NCBI RefSeq assembly: GCF_947501905.1
Contig: NZ_CANMXL010000004.1
Coordinates: 80,777 to 144,776, forward strand
Reading direction: 5' to 3'
DNA from: an uncultured Winogradskyella sp.
GTDB taxonomy: Bacteria; Bacteroidota; Bacteroidia; Flavobacteriales; Flavobacteriaceae
DNA length: 64,000 nt
Below the pieces are notes generated by a model. It saw nothing but the letters and a program-made list of their open reading frames with translations. It made no database searches and was not told where the DNA came from. Of this stretch, positions 55,761 through 64,000 are shown piece after piece (positions within the stretch are counted from its first letter, which is position 1; each line of letters begins with the position of its first letter). Made by a program: the position numbers and the translations under genes.

Positions 55761-58544
55761 TTTCTCCATTAAGTACTTGCCAGTCACAGAATCAGAATTT
55801 TTTACAATATCTTCTGGTGTTCCAAACGCAATAAGTTCTCCTCCGTTTTTTCCACCTTTAGGACCTAAATCAATAATATAATCAGCACATTTAATTAAGT
55901 CAATATTATGCTCTATAACTATGATTGAGTGTCCGATTTCAATGAGTGCTTGAAAAGATTTTAATAGTTTTTTAATATCATGAAAATGAAGACCGGTTGT
56001 TGGTTCATCGAAAATGAATAATGTTGTGTCTCCACGAGAGCCTTTACCTAAGAATGACGCAAGCTTAATGCGTTGCGCTTCTCCGCCAGAAAGGGTAGAG
56101 GAAGATTGTCCTAAAGTTACATAGCCCAAACCAACATCCTTAAGAGGTTGCAGCTTTTTTTCAATTTTTGCTTGATTATTTTCAGCGAAGAAATCCACAG
56201 CATTATCAATCGTCATGTTTAGAATATCGTCAATGGTTTTTCCTTGAAAATTAACCTCTAATACTTCCTTTTTAAAGCGCTTACCATTACATGTTTCGCA
56301 AGTTAAGTGTACATCTGCCATAAATTGCATCTCTATAGTCACTTCACCTTCACCTTTACATGTTTCGCAACGTCCACCATCTACATTAAAACTAAAATGC
56401 TTGGCTTGATAGTTTCTAATCTTGCTCAATTTCTGTGATGCAAAAAGTGCTCTAATGTCATCATAGGCTTTTATATAAGTCACAGGATTAGAGCGCGATG
56501 AGCGACCAATAGGGTTTTGGTCAACAAATTCAACATTTTCAATATTAGTGAAGTTTCCTTTTAGTTCAGTGAATTGTCCAGGTTTATCCCCAAAACCCGT
56601 AAGCTTCTTTTGCAATGCTGGGTATAATAATTTCTTAACTAATGTGCTTTTTCCACTTCCAGAAACACCAGTAATGACTGTTAACATATTTAGAGGAAAA
56701 GTGACATCTATATTTTTAAGATTGTTTTCTCTAGCTCCAATAATTTCAATATTGTATTTTGAAGTTCTTCTTTTTTTTGGAAGCTCTATTTCAAGTTTTC
56801 CGTTTAGATAATTTGCAGTTAATGTGTCTGATATTAGAATATCTTTAAAAGTACCCGTTGCAACAACTTCACCTCCAAAAGTACCAGCTTCAGGACCTAT
56901 GTCTATAACTTCATCAGCTGCCTTCATGATATCCTCATCATGCTCAACGACTATTACTGTGTTTCCTATGTCTCTCAATGATTTTAGGACATCAATTAAT
57001 CGCTCAGTATCTTTTGGATGTAAACCAATACTTGGCTCATCCAATATATACATAGAGCCAACAAGGCTACTTCCTAATGATGTAGCTAGATTAATACGTT
57101 GGCTTTCTCCGCCAGATAATGTGTTAGACTTTCGATTTAGAGTTAAATAATCTAGACCAACATTAGATAGAAATTCTAGTCTAGTATTAATTTCCTTTAA
57201 CAATCGCTTGGCTATTTTAGTATCATGTTCATTTAGCTTTAATTCTTTAAAAAAACTTGCCAATTCATCTAAAGGTAAATCGACTAAGTCCATTATAGTC
57301 TTTTCAGCAATCTTAACATAGTTTGCTTCTTCTCGTAATCGTTTGCCTTTGCAGGTATTACATTTTGTTTTTCCACGATAACGCGATAACATTACGCGAT
57401 TTTGAATTTTATATGCCTTAGATTCTAATTCAGAAAAAAAGCTGTCTAAGCCTTCAAAATGTTCATTTCCTACCCAGACTAAAGCTTTTTGCACATCAGT
57501 AAGCTCAAAATAGGGTTTGTGTATAGGGAAATCGAATTTATGAGAGTTATTTACTAACTGGTCTCTATACCAACTCATGCTTTCACCACGCCAAGGAAAT
57601 ACTGCATTTTCATATATTGATAATGATGTATTAGGAACTACTAAATCTTCATCAATACCAATAACATCACCGTAACCTTCACATTTTGGGCAAGCGCCAT
57701 ATGGATTATTAAAGCTGAAGAAATGTGCATTTGGCTCTAGAAATACCATACCGTCAAGCTCAAACTTATTGTTGAATTTTTTTTGTTTTCCGTCTGTTAG
57801 AGATTCAATAATGCATGTACCCAAACCTTCAAAAAAGGCGGTTTCAACAGCATCTGCTAATCTATTTAAAAAATCCTCATCATCTTTATAGACTATTCGG
57901 TCTACAACCAAAAATAATTTAGCTTTACTATCTACTTCATCTTTTAGAGCATCATCAATTCTAACAACATCATTTCCTACCTTTATTCTGGCATAACCTT
58001 GTTGTTGTAATGTTTGCAACTTGTTTTCTATTGTTCTGCCTTTTTCAAGGGTAATAGGTGATAATAGAAGAAGTTTTGCACCTTCTCTGTGTTTTGATAT
58101 AAAATTTATAACATCAGTAGTGCGATGCTTTTTTACTTCATCTCCAGAAATAGGAGAGTAGGTTTTACCAATTCTAGCAAATAATAGCTTGAGGTAATCA
58201 TAAATCTCTGTTGTGGTACCAACTGTAGAGCGCGGATTGGTAGAATTTACTTTTTGCTCAATAGCAATGGCTGGTGCTATACCTTTTATGTAATCTACCA
58301 TAGGTTTATTGAGTCTACCTAAAAACTGTCTTGCATAACTACTTAGACTTTCTACATAACGGCGTTGACCTTCAGCATACAAGGTGTCAAATGCTAGGCT
58401 TGATTTCCCAGAGCCTGAAAGTCCAGTAATAACTACTAGTTTATTTCTTGGAATAACAACATCAATATTTTTAAGATTATGGAGTTTGGCTCCTTTTATA
58501 ATGATATTCTCTTTCGGGTTAACGTCTAAGACTGTGTTATTCAT
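55755..58544 (-). CDS. uvrA: Excinuclease ABC subunit A
   Basis: A 929-residue DNA-damage recognition ATPase. Two ABC modules carry [13 protein letters not shown] (about 40-52) and [13 protein letters not shown] (about 628-640), and the signatures [12 protein letters not shown] and [12 protein letters not shown]. Three CxxC zinc sites are [16 protein letters not shown] and [16 protein letters not shown]. Length matches canonical UvrA. It forms the UvrA2B complex and hands lesions to UvrC. Its promoter -7 (TATCTTTG, minus) lies at 58569-58576. Confidence 0.96.
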   Translation of the reverse strand: MNNTVLDVNPKENIIIKGAKLHNLKNIDVVIPRNKLVVITGLSGSGKSSLAFDTLYAEGQRRYVESLSSYARQFLGRLNKPMVDYIKGIAPAIAIEQKVNSTNPRSTVGTTTEIYDYLKLLFARIGKTYSPISGDEVKKHRTTDVINFISKHREGAKLLLLSPITLEKGRTIENKLQTLQQQGYARIKVGNDVVRIDDALKDEVDSKAKLFLVVDRIVYKDDEDFLNRLADAVETAFFEGLGTCIIESLTDGKQKKFNNKFELDGMVFLEPNAHFFSFNNPYGACPKCEGYGDVIGIDEDLVVPNTSLSIYENAVFPWRGESMSWYRDQLVNNSHKFDFPIHKPYFELTDVQKALVWVGNEHFEGLDSFFSELESKAYKIQNRVMLSRYRGKTKCNTCKGKRLREEANYVKIAEKTIMDLVDLPLDELASFFKELKLNEHDTKIAKRLLKEINTRLEFLSNVGLDYLTLNRKSNTLSGGESQRINLATSLGSSLVGSMYILDEPSIGLHPKDTERLIDVLKSLRDIGNTVIVVEHDEDIMKAADEVIDIGPEAGTFGGEVVATGTFKDILISDTLTANYLNGKLEIELPKKRRTSKYNIEIIGARENNLKNIDVTFPLNMLTVITGVSGSGKSTLVKKLLYPALQKKLTGFGDKPGQFTELKGNFTNIENVEFVDQNPIGRSSRSNPVTYIKAYDDIRALFASQKLSKIRNYQAKHFSFNVDGGRCETCKGEGEVTIEMQFMADVHLTCETCNGKRFKKEVLEVNFQGKTIDDILNMTIDNAVDFFAENNQAKIEKKLQPLKDVGLGYVTLGQSSSTLSGGEAQRIKLASFLGKGSRGDTTLFIFDEPTTGLHFHDIKKLLKSFQALIEIGHSIIVIEHNIDLIKCADYIIDLGPKGGKNGGELIAFGTPEDIVKNSDSVTGKYLMEKL

Positions 58545-58568
58545 AGATTTTTTTGACTAAAAGTTTTG

Positions 58569-58576
58569 CAAAGATA
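58569..58576 (-). promoter_or_regulatory. -7 promoter element of uvrA
   Basis: Minus strand reads TATCTTTG (TAnnTTTG), 24 bases before the uvrA ATG. No LexA-like palindrome was recognised. Confidence 0.5.
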
Positions 58577-58780
58577 CCACAACTATTTTACAGCCGAAAA
58601 TGATAATATAATAGATTAAATGTTAAAATTTGGGTTGAAATTTTGCTTTTTCGGAATGATTCTTGTTTATTTGAGAATTATATACATTAAAAAAACAACT
58701 GCGTATACATAATATTACTTTAAGAAAAATGCTATAACCCCAAAAGTAAAGCTTTGGCTTTGCTACTTAAAGTACTTATT

Positions 58781-59365
58781 ATGAAAAGAAAACTTATCGA
58801 AGACGCGGTTTTGGTCAAAAACTACATTGATGGAGACGAAAGTGCATTATCTGTATTGATAAATAGGCACAAACAAAAAATTTACAGTTTTATTTATTCA
58901 AAAGTTTTTGATAGAGATATTACTGAAGATGTTTTTCAAGACACATTTATTAAAGTCATAAGAACTCTAAAAAGAGGGAAATATAACGAGGAAGGCAAGT
59001 TTTTACCTTGGGTAATGCGTATTGCCCACAATTTAGTTATAGACCATTTTAGACGTAATAGTAGAATGCCAAAGTTTGATAATGCTGGTGAGTTTAGTAT
59101 TTTTTCTGTATTAAGTGATTCTGCTCTAAATGCTGAAAAGATGATTATAAAAGATCAAGTAGAGTCGGATGTAAGACGTATTATTGAAGAGTTGCCAGAA
59201 GATCAAAAGCAAGTATTAGTGATGCGTATGTATCAAGATATGAGTTTTAAGGAAATATCAGAGCGAACAGGTGTAAGTATTAATACAGCTTTAGGTAGAA
59301 TGCGTTATGCACTTATTAATTTAAGAAAGGTGATAGAGCATCATAATATAGTTTTAACGAATTGA
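58781..59365 (+). CDS. RNA polymerase sigma factor, ECF type
   Basis: A 194-residue sigma factor from the ATG at 58781 (MKRKLIEDAVLVKNYI). A frame nine codons longer adds MALLLKVLI, which does not resemble a sigma N-terminus. Region 2 is DVFQDTFIKVIRTLKRGKYNEEGKFLPWVMRIAHNLVIDHFRR (in part). Region 4 is LPEDQKQVLVMRMYQDMSFKEISERTGVSINTALGRMRYALI (in part). No anti-sigma factor or extra domain is adjacent; a 47-residue protein follows about 60 bases downstream. It may be a constitutive factor of the flavobacterial type. Confidence 0.9.
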   Translation: MKRKLIEDAVLVKNYIDGDESALSVLINRHKQKIYSFIYSKVFDRDITEDVFQDTFIKVIRTLKRGKYNEEGKFLPWVMRIAHNLVIDHFRRNSRMPKFDNAGEFSIFSVLSDSALNAEKMIIKDQVESDVRRIIEELPEDQKQVLVMRMYQDMSFKEISERTGVSINTALGRMRYALINLRKVIEHHNIVLTN

Positions 59366-59422
59366 TATAATAAAGTAGATTTTTTTGCGTTAATGATGTT
59401 ATATGAACATAAAATTACGCTA

Positions 59423-59566
59423 ATGGCAAAAATTTACTCTAATTGTAACCCTAAAAATATTCAACTTAACCCAAAAAAAGAAACAGTAGATTTTCTACTG
59501 AATTATTCAAAGGCTTTACGTGTTAATTGTTATAAAAATATGAAGTTTGAAGCGCTTCTGAATTAG
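59423..59566 (+). CDS. Small 47-residue protein downstream of the sigma factor
   Basis: ATG at 59423 (MAKIYSNCNPKNIQLNP) runs 47 codons to TAG at 59564-59566. The sequence is compositionally normal, with KKETVDFLLNYSKALRVNCY ending in a helical KNMKFEALLN. I recall related short proteins after sigma-factor genes in other flavobacteria, ending in a similar LNYSKAL...LKFE...LN pattern. An in-frame ATG at 59393 would add ten codons. A strong terminator follows at 59570-59604. Could be a small anti-sigma-like or adaptor protein (inference). Confidence 0.6.
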   Translation: MAKIYSNCNPKNIQLNPKKETVDFLLNYSKALRVNCYKNMKFEALLN

Positions 59567-59569
59567 TTT

Positions 59570-59604
59570 AAAAGCCCCTGATTTGAATAAAATCAGGGGC
59601 TTTT
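59570..59604. terminator. Bidirectional terminator
   Basis: AAAAGCCCCTGATT pairs with AATCAGGGGCTTTT around a short loop, between the 47-residue gene and the converging metalloprotease. Confidence 0.9.
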
Positions 59605-59642
59605 CTTTAAGTATTACTAATTTTTCTCAGAAATTAAATTCT

Positions 59643-61019
59643 TTATAGATCAAATAACTGTGGTCTTCCTTCTTTAACCTCGAGATTCTTTTCTATTATA
59701 TAAGTGCCGCAATTATTGCTAATTCTACACTGAACAACATAATTTCCTGGAGGCGCAGTTGGTAAAACTTCAATCAATGCATTAAATTCATTATTTCCTG
59801 CAGGACTTTGAATGTTAAAATGTTGGATAGCGTTGGGGAAGTTGTAACTATATACTACCCATTCTACATGATTATAATTGTCAAAATTATTCTCATTAGT
59901 ATAAAATAGACCAGACTGATAATATTGCAAAATGCTAGGACCAGAAACTCCTACCAAAGGATTAGGAGAAGGGCTTCCAATAATATTTACATTAAAAGTC
60001 GTTGATGAACCATCAGGAAATTGAGCAGTGATTGTCCCTATTGATGATACTCCGTTATTGAGAGGTCTTACGGTTATCGATGTATTGTTTGATGATACTA
60101 ATATTAAATTTGACACTGACCAATTTGGTATTAAATTCGTGTTGTCTAGACTGTAAGTAACAGGCAAACTATTGCCGCATATTTCTAATGGACCTGATAT
60201 AATAGCATCATTACTTATTACTTCTTCACAGTTATCGTATACACAAGTAAAATCACTTCTGTCAATGTTCTGTAGTCCATCAAAGCCTAAGCTAGCTGGG
60301 TCTGGATACATTATTGAATCTATGCCCTGATGGCCGTTAAATCCTAAGCAATGTATTATCTCATGCAGCAATGTATTACTCCTGCTTAAAGGTGTCGCAA
60401 AGACATCTCTATCTCTATTTATATTAATTAATGGAAATGGATTATCACCAGATTGTATTCCAGCTTGTGCATATGCACCACTCGTTAAAGTCGGGTCATG
60501 AACTATTGTAATGTCAGCTCCAAAGGGGGTGGGAGCATTTACAAACCTTAAGCATGAAGAAGATGAAATGGAATTTAATTGACTAATGACGTGATTAAGT
60601 GCTGGGTTCCAGACAGGTGTTTCATTTATTTGTCCTACTGGGTCTAATTGGCTATGAATTCTTATTGTTCTAACATCAAAATTGCCCGCTATATCTGTTG
60701 TGTTAACTATACTTGGACCGTATCTGCAATTGCTCGTATTACTTAATCTCGAATTTGATTGTAGATTTTCATAAAATGATAACTCTTTTGGAAACATTAA
60801 ATCTCCTTCTACGATATAATGGGGTTTAGTTTCTATAATATCTCTTAAGTCAAATCCCATTTCTACTATTTTTTCTAGTGCAGGAGTCATTTCTAATTCT
60901 ATATTTTTTATTTCTAATGAATTTTCTTTATACTCAATATTTTCCTCTGTGCAGTTATAAAAAAAGAGTCCAAGGACTAATAACAGTGTAATTTTTTTTA
61001 ACAAATAAATTTTTCTCAT
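59643..61019 (-). CDS. M57-like lipoprotein metalloprotease with PKD-like domain
   Basis: About 458 residues from the ATG at 61019, chosen because it places MRKIYLLKKITLLLVLGLFF and lipobox cysteine C23 at the N-terminus (a start seven codons earlier exists). An N-terminal region with MGFDLRDI and HYIVEGDLMFPKE resembles M57/protease B proteins. The active-site motif is HEIIHCLGFNGH (H219-H230), with Met-turn SIMYP next to it. A PKD-like domain (about 265-345) and a C-terminal beta domain follow. The third zinc histidine is one residue later than in the usual HExxHxxGxxH. Confidence 0.8.
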   Translation of the reverse strand: MRKIYLLKKITLLLVLGLFFYNCTEENIEYKENSLEIKNIELEMTPALEKIVEMGFDLRDIIETKPHYIVEGDLMFPKELSFYENLQSNSRLSNTSNCRYGPSIVNTTDIAGNFDVRTIRIHSQLDPVGQINETPVWNPALNHVISQLNSISSSSCLRFVNAPTPFGADITIVHDPTLTSGAYAQAGIQSGDNPFPLININRDRDVFATPLSRSNTLLHEIIHCLGFNGHQGIDSIMYPDPASLGFDGLQNIDRSDFTCVYDNCEEVISNDAIISGPLEICGNSLPVTYSLDNTNLIPNWSVSNLILVSSNNTSITVRPLNNGVSSIGTITAQFPDGSSTTFNVNIIGSPSPNPLVGVSGPSILQYYQSGLFYTNENNFDNYNHVEWVVYSYNFPNAIQHFNIQSPAGNNEFNALIEVLPTAPPGNYVVQCRISNNCGTYIIEKNLEVKEGRPQLFDL

Positions 61020-61198
61020 AATAAATGATTTTTGATTCATTTAAAATTATGAATTTTGTAAGAAAATTACTTACGGTTTTTCCGTAGAAATACATGTTAA
61101 AATGTTAATTAACAGTATTTAGACACCTTTATGAGTTGGATTTTAAGAACTTTAACTCAAATATGTGTGGGATCAATTGATTAGATGTGATAGAAGAA

Positions 61199-61855
61199 CT
61201 ATTTTTTCTTACTGTAATAATTATCCAAAACAGATTTTCTACCTATAGTTTTGGTAATAATATCTTTTTCTATATTCCAACCACGTGCTGGTGAATATTC
61301 TCTTCCGTACCAGATAATTTGTAGATGTAAATCATTCCATAATTCTTTTGGGAATAAACGTTTGGCGTCTTTTTCGGTTTGTACTACGTTTTTGCCGTTG
61401 GTTAAATTCCAACGGTACATTAATCGGTGTATATGTGTATCTACAGGAAATGCAGGAATGCCAAAAGCTTGTGATAAAACTACTGCAGCCGTTTTGTGAC
61501 CAACAGCTGGGAGTTCTTCTAATTCTTCATAGGTTTTAGGGACTTGGCCATTGTGCTTATCTATAAGAATATGTGATAAGCCATAAATGCCTTTGCTTTT
61601 CATTGGAGATAAGCCCACAGGTTTTATAATTTCACGGATTTCTTCAATCGAAAGCTTAATCATATCGTAGGGATTATCTGCCCGTTCAAATAATAATGGT
61701 GTTATTTGATTAACCCTTACATCTGTACTTTGCGCGGACATTAATACAGCTATTAAAAGCGTATATGGGTCTTTATGGTCTAATGGAATTGGGATTTCTG
61801 GATATAATTCTTTTAACGTAGATATAACAAACTCTACCTTTTCTTGCTTAGTCAT
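61199..61855 (-). CDS. nth: Endonuclease III (DNA glycosylase) lacking the iron-sulfur cysteines
   Basis: A 218-residue HhH-GPD glycosylase. The helix-hairpin-helix and catalytic lysine are in LPAVGHKTAAVVL (K121), with catalytic aspartate D139 in FPVDTHIHR, matching K120 and D138 of E. coli Nth. It should remove oxidised pyrimidines and cut abasic sites. The E. coli C-terminal C-x6-C-x2-C-x5-C loop is replaced by YGREYSPARGWNIEKDIITK with no cysteine at all. Promoter boxes for it and bcp lie back to back in 34 bases. Confidence 0.92.
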   Translation of the reverse strand: MTKQEKVEFVISTLKELYPEIPIPLDHKDPYTLLIAVLMSAQSTDVRVNQITPLLFERADNPYDMIKLSIEEIREIIKPVGLSPMKSKGIYGLSHILIDKHNGQVPKTYEELEELPAVGHKTAAVVLSQAFGIPAFPVDTHIHRLMYRWNLTNGKNVVQTEKDAKRLFPKELWNDLHLQIIWYGREYSPARGWNIEKDIITKTIGRKSVLDNYYSKKK

Positions 61856-61861
61856 TCATTG

Positions 61862-61883
61862 TATTTTTGCAAAAACAAATTTA
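61862..61883. promoter_or_regulatory. Back-to-back promoters of nth and bcp
   Basis: Plus-strand TATTTTTG at 61862-61869 faces bcp; minus-strand TAAATTTG at 61876-61883 faces nth. The two boxes are 6 bases apart in the 34-base gap between the divergent starts, so the two polymerases would collide. Confidence 0.5.
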
Positions 61884-61889
61884 AACATT

Positions 61890-62345
61890 ATGACGCATTT
61901 AAAAGTAGGCGATAAGGCTCCAAATTTTGAAGCTTTAGATCAAGATGGAAATACCATAAAACTGACCGATTACAAGGGTAAAAAGCTAGTGTTGTTCTTT
62001 TATCCAAAAGCTAGTACACCTGGTTGTACGGTAGAAGCTTGTAATTTAAGTGATAATCATGCGCGTTTTGAGTCTTTGGGTTATTCAATTCTTGGAGTAA
62101 GTGCGGATAGTCAAAAACGACAATCTAATTTTAGAAATAAGTTTGGTTTTCTGTACCCTTTATTAGCAGATGAAGATAAGTCTGTAATTGAGGCTTTTGG
62201 TGTTTGGGGTCCAAAAAAGTTTATGGGTAGAGAATATGACGGAATCCACAGAACAACTTTTGTAATCGACGAAAATGGTGTTTTAGAAGATGTGATACTA
62301 AAAGTTAAAACAAAAGAGCATACAAATCAGATATTAGATTCTTGA
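61890..62345 (+). CDS. bcp: Thioredoxin-dependent thiol peroxidase (Bcp/PrxQ)
   Basis: A 151-residue peroxiredoxin. Peroxidatic C46 is in STPGCTVEAC and the resolving cysteine C51 lies five residues later, the atypical two-cysteine BCP pattern. It reduces hydrogen peroxide and organic peroxides with thioredoxin. FFYPKASTPGCT and GVWGPKKFMGREYDGIHRTTFVID are family marks. It is divergent from nth with shared upstream DNA, so both repair-related genes may respond together. Confidence 0.95.
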   Translation: MTHLKVGDKAPNFEALDQDGNTIKLTDYKGKKLVLFFYPKASTPGCTVEACNLSDNHARFESLGYSILGVSADSQKRQSNFRNKFGFLYPLLADEDKSVIEAFGVWGPKKFMGREYDGIHRTTFVIDENGVLEDVILKVKTKEHTNQILDS

Positions 62346-62353
62346 TTATAAAA

Positions 62354-62388
62354 CAAAAAAAGACGACCATTATTAGTCGTCTTTTTTT
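62354..62388. terminator. Bidirectional terminator
   Basis: AAAAAAGACGAC pairs with GTCGTCTTTTTT around CATTATTA, between bcp and the converging 483-residue gene. Confidence 0.88.
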
Positions 62389-62404
62389 ATATATCTATAT
62401 AAGA

Positions 62405-63856
62405 TTATTTGTGCATCACCTCTTCTGATTCGCAGCCGAATAAGCTCTTTTCTTTAATAAGTTTGGCTACACCTTCTGGTAGCATTTCTTCCCAGCCGTC
62501 TTCCCCAGCTGCAATTTTTGCCAATACCTTTCTTGAGAAAATTGATAAAATTGATGGGTCGTAATCATTAATATCCACAACTTTTCCGTTGTATTTAAAG
62601 AACTTGTAAAGCTCTTTCATACGAGGGTGAACTTTTAGATTTTCACTAGATGTAATACTTCCGTCTTCATTTACCATTGGGTATAAGTAAACACGCAAAT
62701 CTTTGTAGAACAGTTTTCCGAAAGCTTCAAGGATGCCTCCGCTTAAATGACGGTAATATTTTTCATCAAAAATATCCACTAAATTATTAACTCCCATGGC
62801 TAAGCCCATACGAGCTCTAGAATATTGAGAAAAATATTCAACTAATCGATAATATTCTTTAAAGTTAGATATCAATACTGTTTGACCTAAAGAACAGAGT
62901 AGACGGGCTCTGTCCATAAAATCTTGCTCATCAATCTCACCTTCAGCACGAAGGTTAGAAAGCGTAATTTCAAAGATTACTTGAGTTTTCTCCTTATTTA
63001 CTTTATTCTCTTTTATGAACATTTCATATGATTTCTCAAACATGTCCATATTTACTTTGGTAACTGGTCTAAAACTTCCTCTTAGGGTCAATATATTCTT
63101 TTTATATAATACACGCGCAGGTAACACATTGTTGCCATCTGGAGCAAACATTACAGCATCAGTCATTTCGTTCTTTACTAACTGAAGACTCATTAGGCGA
63201 TTATCCACATTTTCAAAAACTGGTCCAGAAAAATTAATGGTATCAATTTCTAATTGGTCTTTGTCTAAATGGTCGTATAGATAACGCAATAGTTTCTTTG
63301 GTTCGTTGTATTTATAAAACGCACCGTAGATAAGGTTTGTTCCAAGAACACCTAGGGTCTCTTGTTGTAATCTAGCGTCGTTTTCTTTGAATCTTATATG
63401 CAGTACAATTTCATTGTATGCAGCACCTGGTTCTACTTGATATTTAATTCCAACCCAACCATGGCCTTTATACTTCTTAGCGAAATCTATTGTTGCCACA
63501 GTATTTGCATAAGTAAAGAAAATTTTATCTGGATGCTTATCTCTAGTGATACGTTGCTCAATAAGATTCATCTCATGATTAAGCATTTTTCTTAGTCTAG
63601 CCTCAGTAACATAACGCTTGTCATTTTCAATACCATAAATGGCGTCACTAAAATCTTTGTCATATGCAGACATAGTTTTTGCGATAGTTCCAGAGGCACC
63701 ACCAGCCCTAAAGAACTGTCTTACAGTTTCTTGTCCAGCGCCAATCTCAGCAAAGGTTCCATAAATATCTGCATTTAAGTTAATGCGAAGGCATTTGTCT
63801 TTTAGAGACGGAATGTTTTCAAACTCTTTATCCGCTCTATACTTAATTTCGTTCAT
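62405..63856 (-). CDS. Conserved protein of unknown function (483 residues)
   Basis: A soluble 483-residue protein without signal peptide. Notable blocks are DIYGTFAEIGAGQETVRQFF (about 31-50), GGASGTIAKTMSAYDKDFSDAIYG (in part), FFTYANTVATIDF, GVLGTNLIYGAF, DTINFSGPVFENVDNRLM and MGLAMGVNNLVDIFDEKYYRHLSGGILE. Homologues in flavobacteria carry conflicting labels (TonB-dependent receptor, nicotinate-nucleotide adenylyltransferase); the sequence shows no barrel, plug or HxGH nucleotidyltransferase motif. A good promoter lies upstream at 63880-63909. Function unknown. Confidence 0.85.
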   Translation of the reverse strand: MNEIKYRADKEFENIPSLKDKCLRINLNADIYGTFAEIGAGQETVRQFFRAGGASGTIAKTMSAYDKDFSDAIYGIENDKRYVTEARLRKMLNHEMNLIEQRITRDKHPDKIFFTYANTVATIDFAKKYKGHGWVGIKYQVEPGAAYNEIVLHIRFKENDARLQQETLGVLGTNLIYGAFYKYNEPKKLLRYLYDHLDKDQLEIDTINFSGPVFENVDNRLMSLQLVKNEMTDAVMFAPDGNNVLPARVLYKKNILTLRGSFRPVTKVNMDMFEKSYEMFIKENKVNKEKTQVIFEITLSNLRAEGEIDEQDFMDRARLLCSLGQTVLISNFKEYYRLVEYFSQYSRARMGLAMGVNNLVDIFDEKYYRHLSGGILEAFGKLFYKDLRVYLYPMVNEDGSITSSENLKVHPRMKELYKFFKYNGKVVDINDYDPSILSIFSRKVLAKIAAGEDGWEEMLPEGVAKLIKEKSLFGCESEEVMHK

Positions 63857-63879
63857 CTGTGTTGAATTTTCAAGCTATA

Positions 63880-63909
63880 CAAAGGTACTATTTTAGCATA
63901 GCAAACAAA
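63880..63909 (-). promoter_or_regulatory. Promoter of the 483-residue gene
   Basis: Minus strand reads TTTG (63909-63906), an 18-base spacer and TACCTTTG (63887-63880), the Bacteroidota consensus. It ends 23 bases before the ATG. Confidence 0.65.
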
Positions 63910-63944
63910 AAAATAAGTTTATTTTTGTTTTAAACTTAACACTA

Positions 63945-64000
63945 TTGAAAGTTACATTTCTTGGAACAGGGACATCTCAAGGAATTCCTATTATTGGAAG
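63945..64000 (+). CDS. MBL-fold metallo-hydrolase (PhnP-like), N-terminal fragment
   Basis: Only the first 18 codons are in the window. From a TTG at 63945 they read (M)KVTFLGTGTSQGIPIIG, the N-terminal signature of PhnP-like phosphodiesterases of the metallo-beta-lactamase fold. The TTG start fits this family N-terminus; no in-frame ATG lies between. A -7 box TATTTTTG at 63920-63927 is 18 bases upstream. The zinc motif would lie outside the window. Confidence 0.72.
   Translation, partial: MKVTFLGTGTSQGIPIIG

Noticed and set aside
62405..63856. Nicotinate-nucleotide adenylyltransferase or TonB receptor
   Set aside because: No HxGH motif, no Rossmann nucleotidyltransferase pattern, no signal peptide or barrel.

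Overview
The window looks like a chromosome segment of a marine-type member of the Flavobacteriaceae (phylum Bacteroidota). The evidence is strongly AT-rich DNA, promoters of the Bacteroidota form TTG-N(18-20)-TAnnTTTG in front of several genes, a secreted protein with a type IX secretion (T9SS) sorting tail, a SusC-like TonB receptor with a carboxypeptidase-regulatory N-terminal domain, DUF5916 and M57-like proteins, and many small lipoproteins with short leaders. I found no rRNA, tRNA, insertion sequence, prophage or CRISPR array. Both ends cut genes: an acyl-CoA carboxylase beta subunit at the left and an MBL-fold hydrolase at the right.

Layout. 1-3.4 kb: acyl-CoA carboxylase fragment, then an FMN reductase / MarR / pirin / pirin group with two related palindromes as likely MarR operators. 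3.5-5.7 kb: a small membrane protein coupled to ettA. 5.9-17 kb: the least explained region. It holds a four-gene run (coiled-coil protein, unknown, AAA+ ATPase, unknown), a converging gene for a secreted trypsin-like protease, and two co-directional membrane proteins of unknown function. 17-21.3 kb: histidine degradation genes hutG and hutI, with a GNAT and a transglutaminase-like protein. 21.4-30 kb: fumC, an ammonium transporter, a frameshifted DinB-like gene, a serine hydrolase, and a DUF5916 outer-membrane protein coupled to a LolD-like ATPase. 30-35 kb: a probable metal-uptake group (TonB receptor, partner lipoprotein, His/Cys-rich small protein). 35-41.5 kb: DUF937 protein, serine synthesis (serC-serA), a LuxC-like acyl-CoA reductase divergent from a ferredoxin, and an Lrp regulator divergent from a three-gene run. 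41.5-51.6 kb: a VWA protein, ychF, DUF481 and DUF6624 proteins, and topoisomerase IV (parE-parC) followed by a third pirin. 51.6-64 kb: TerC, an XRE regulator divergent from an M14 carboxypeptidase, a second Lrp regulator, a DinB protein, uvrA, an ECF sigma factor with a 47-residue companion, an M57-like metalloprotease, nth and bcp on back-to-back promoters, and a conserved unknown of 483 residues.

Most genes are housekeeping. The best candidates for undescribed biology are the AAA+ module at 5.9-17 kb and the metal-uptake group at 30-35 kb. Smaller leads are the XRE operator set inside the M14 promoter, the MarR palindromes, an endonuclease III without its iron-sulfur cysteines, and the DinB frameshift. 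Several starts differ from the longest open frame and are justified in the entries. Family assignments come from reading the sequences and recall of families; no search was run.
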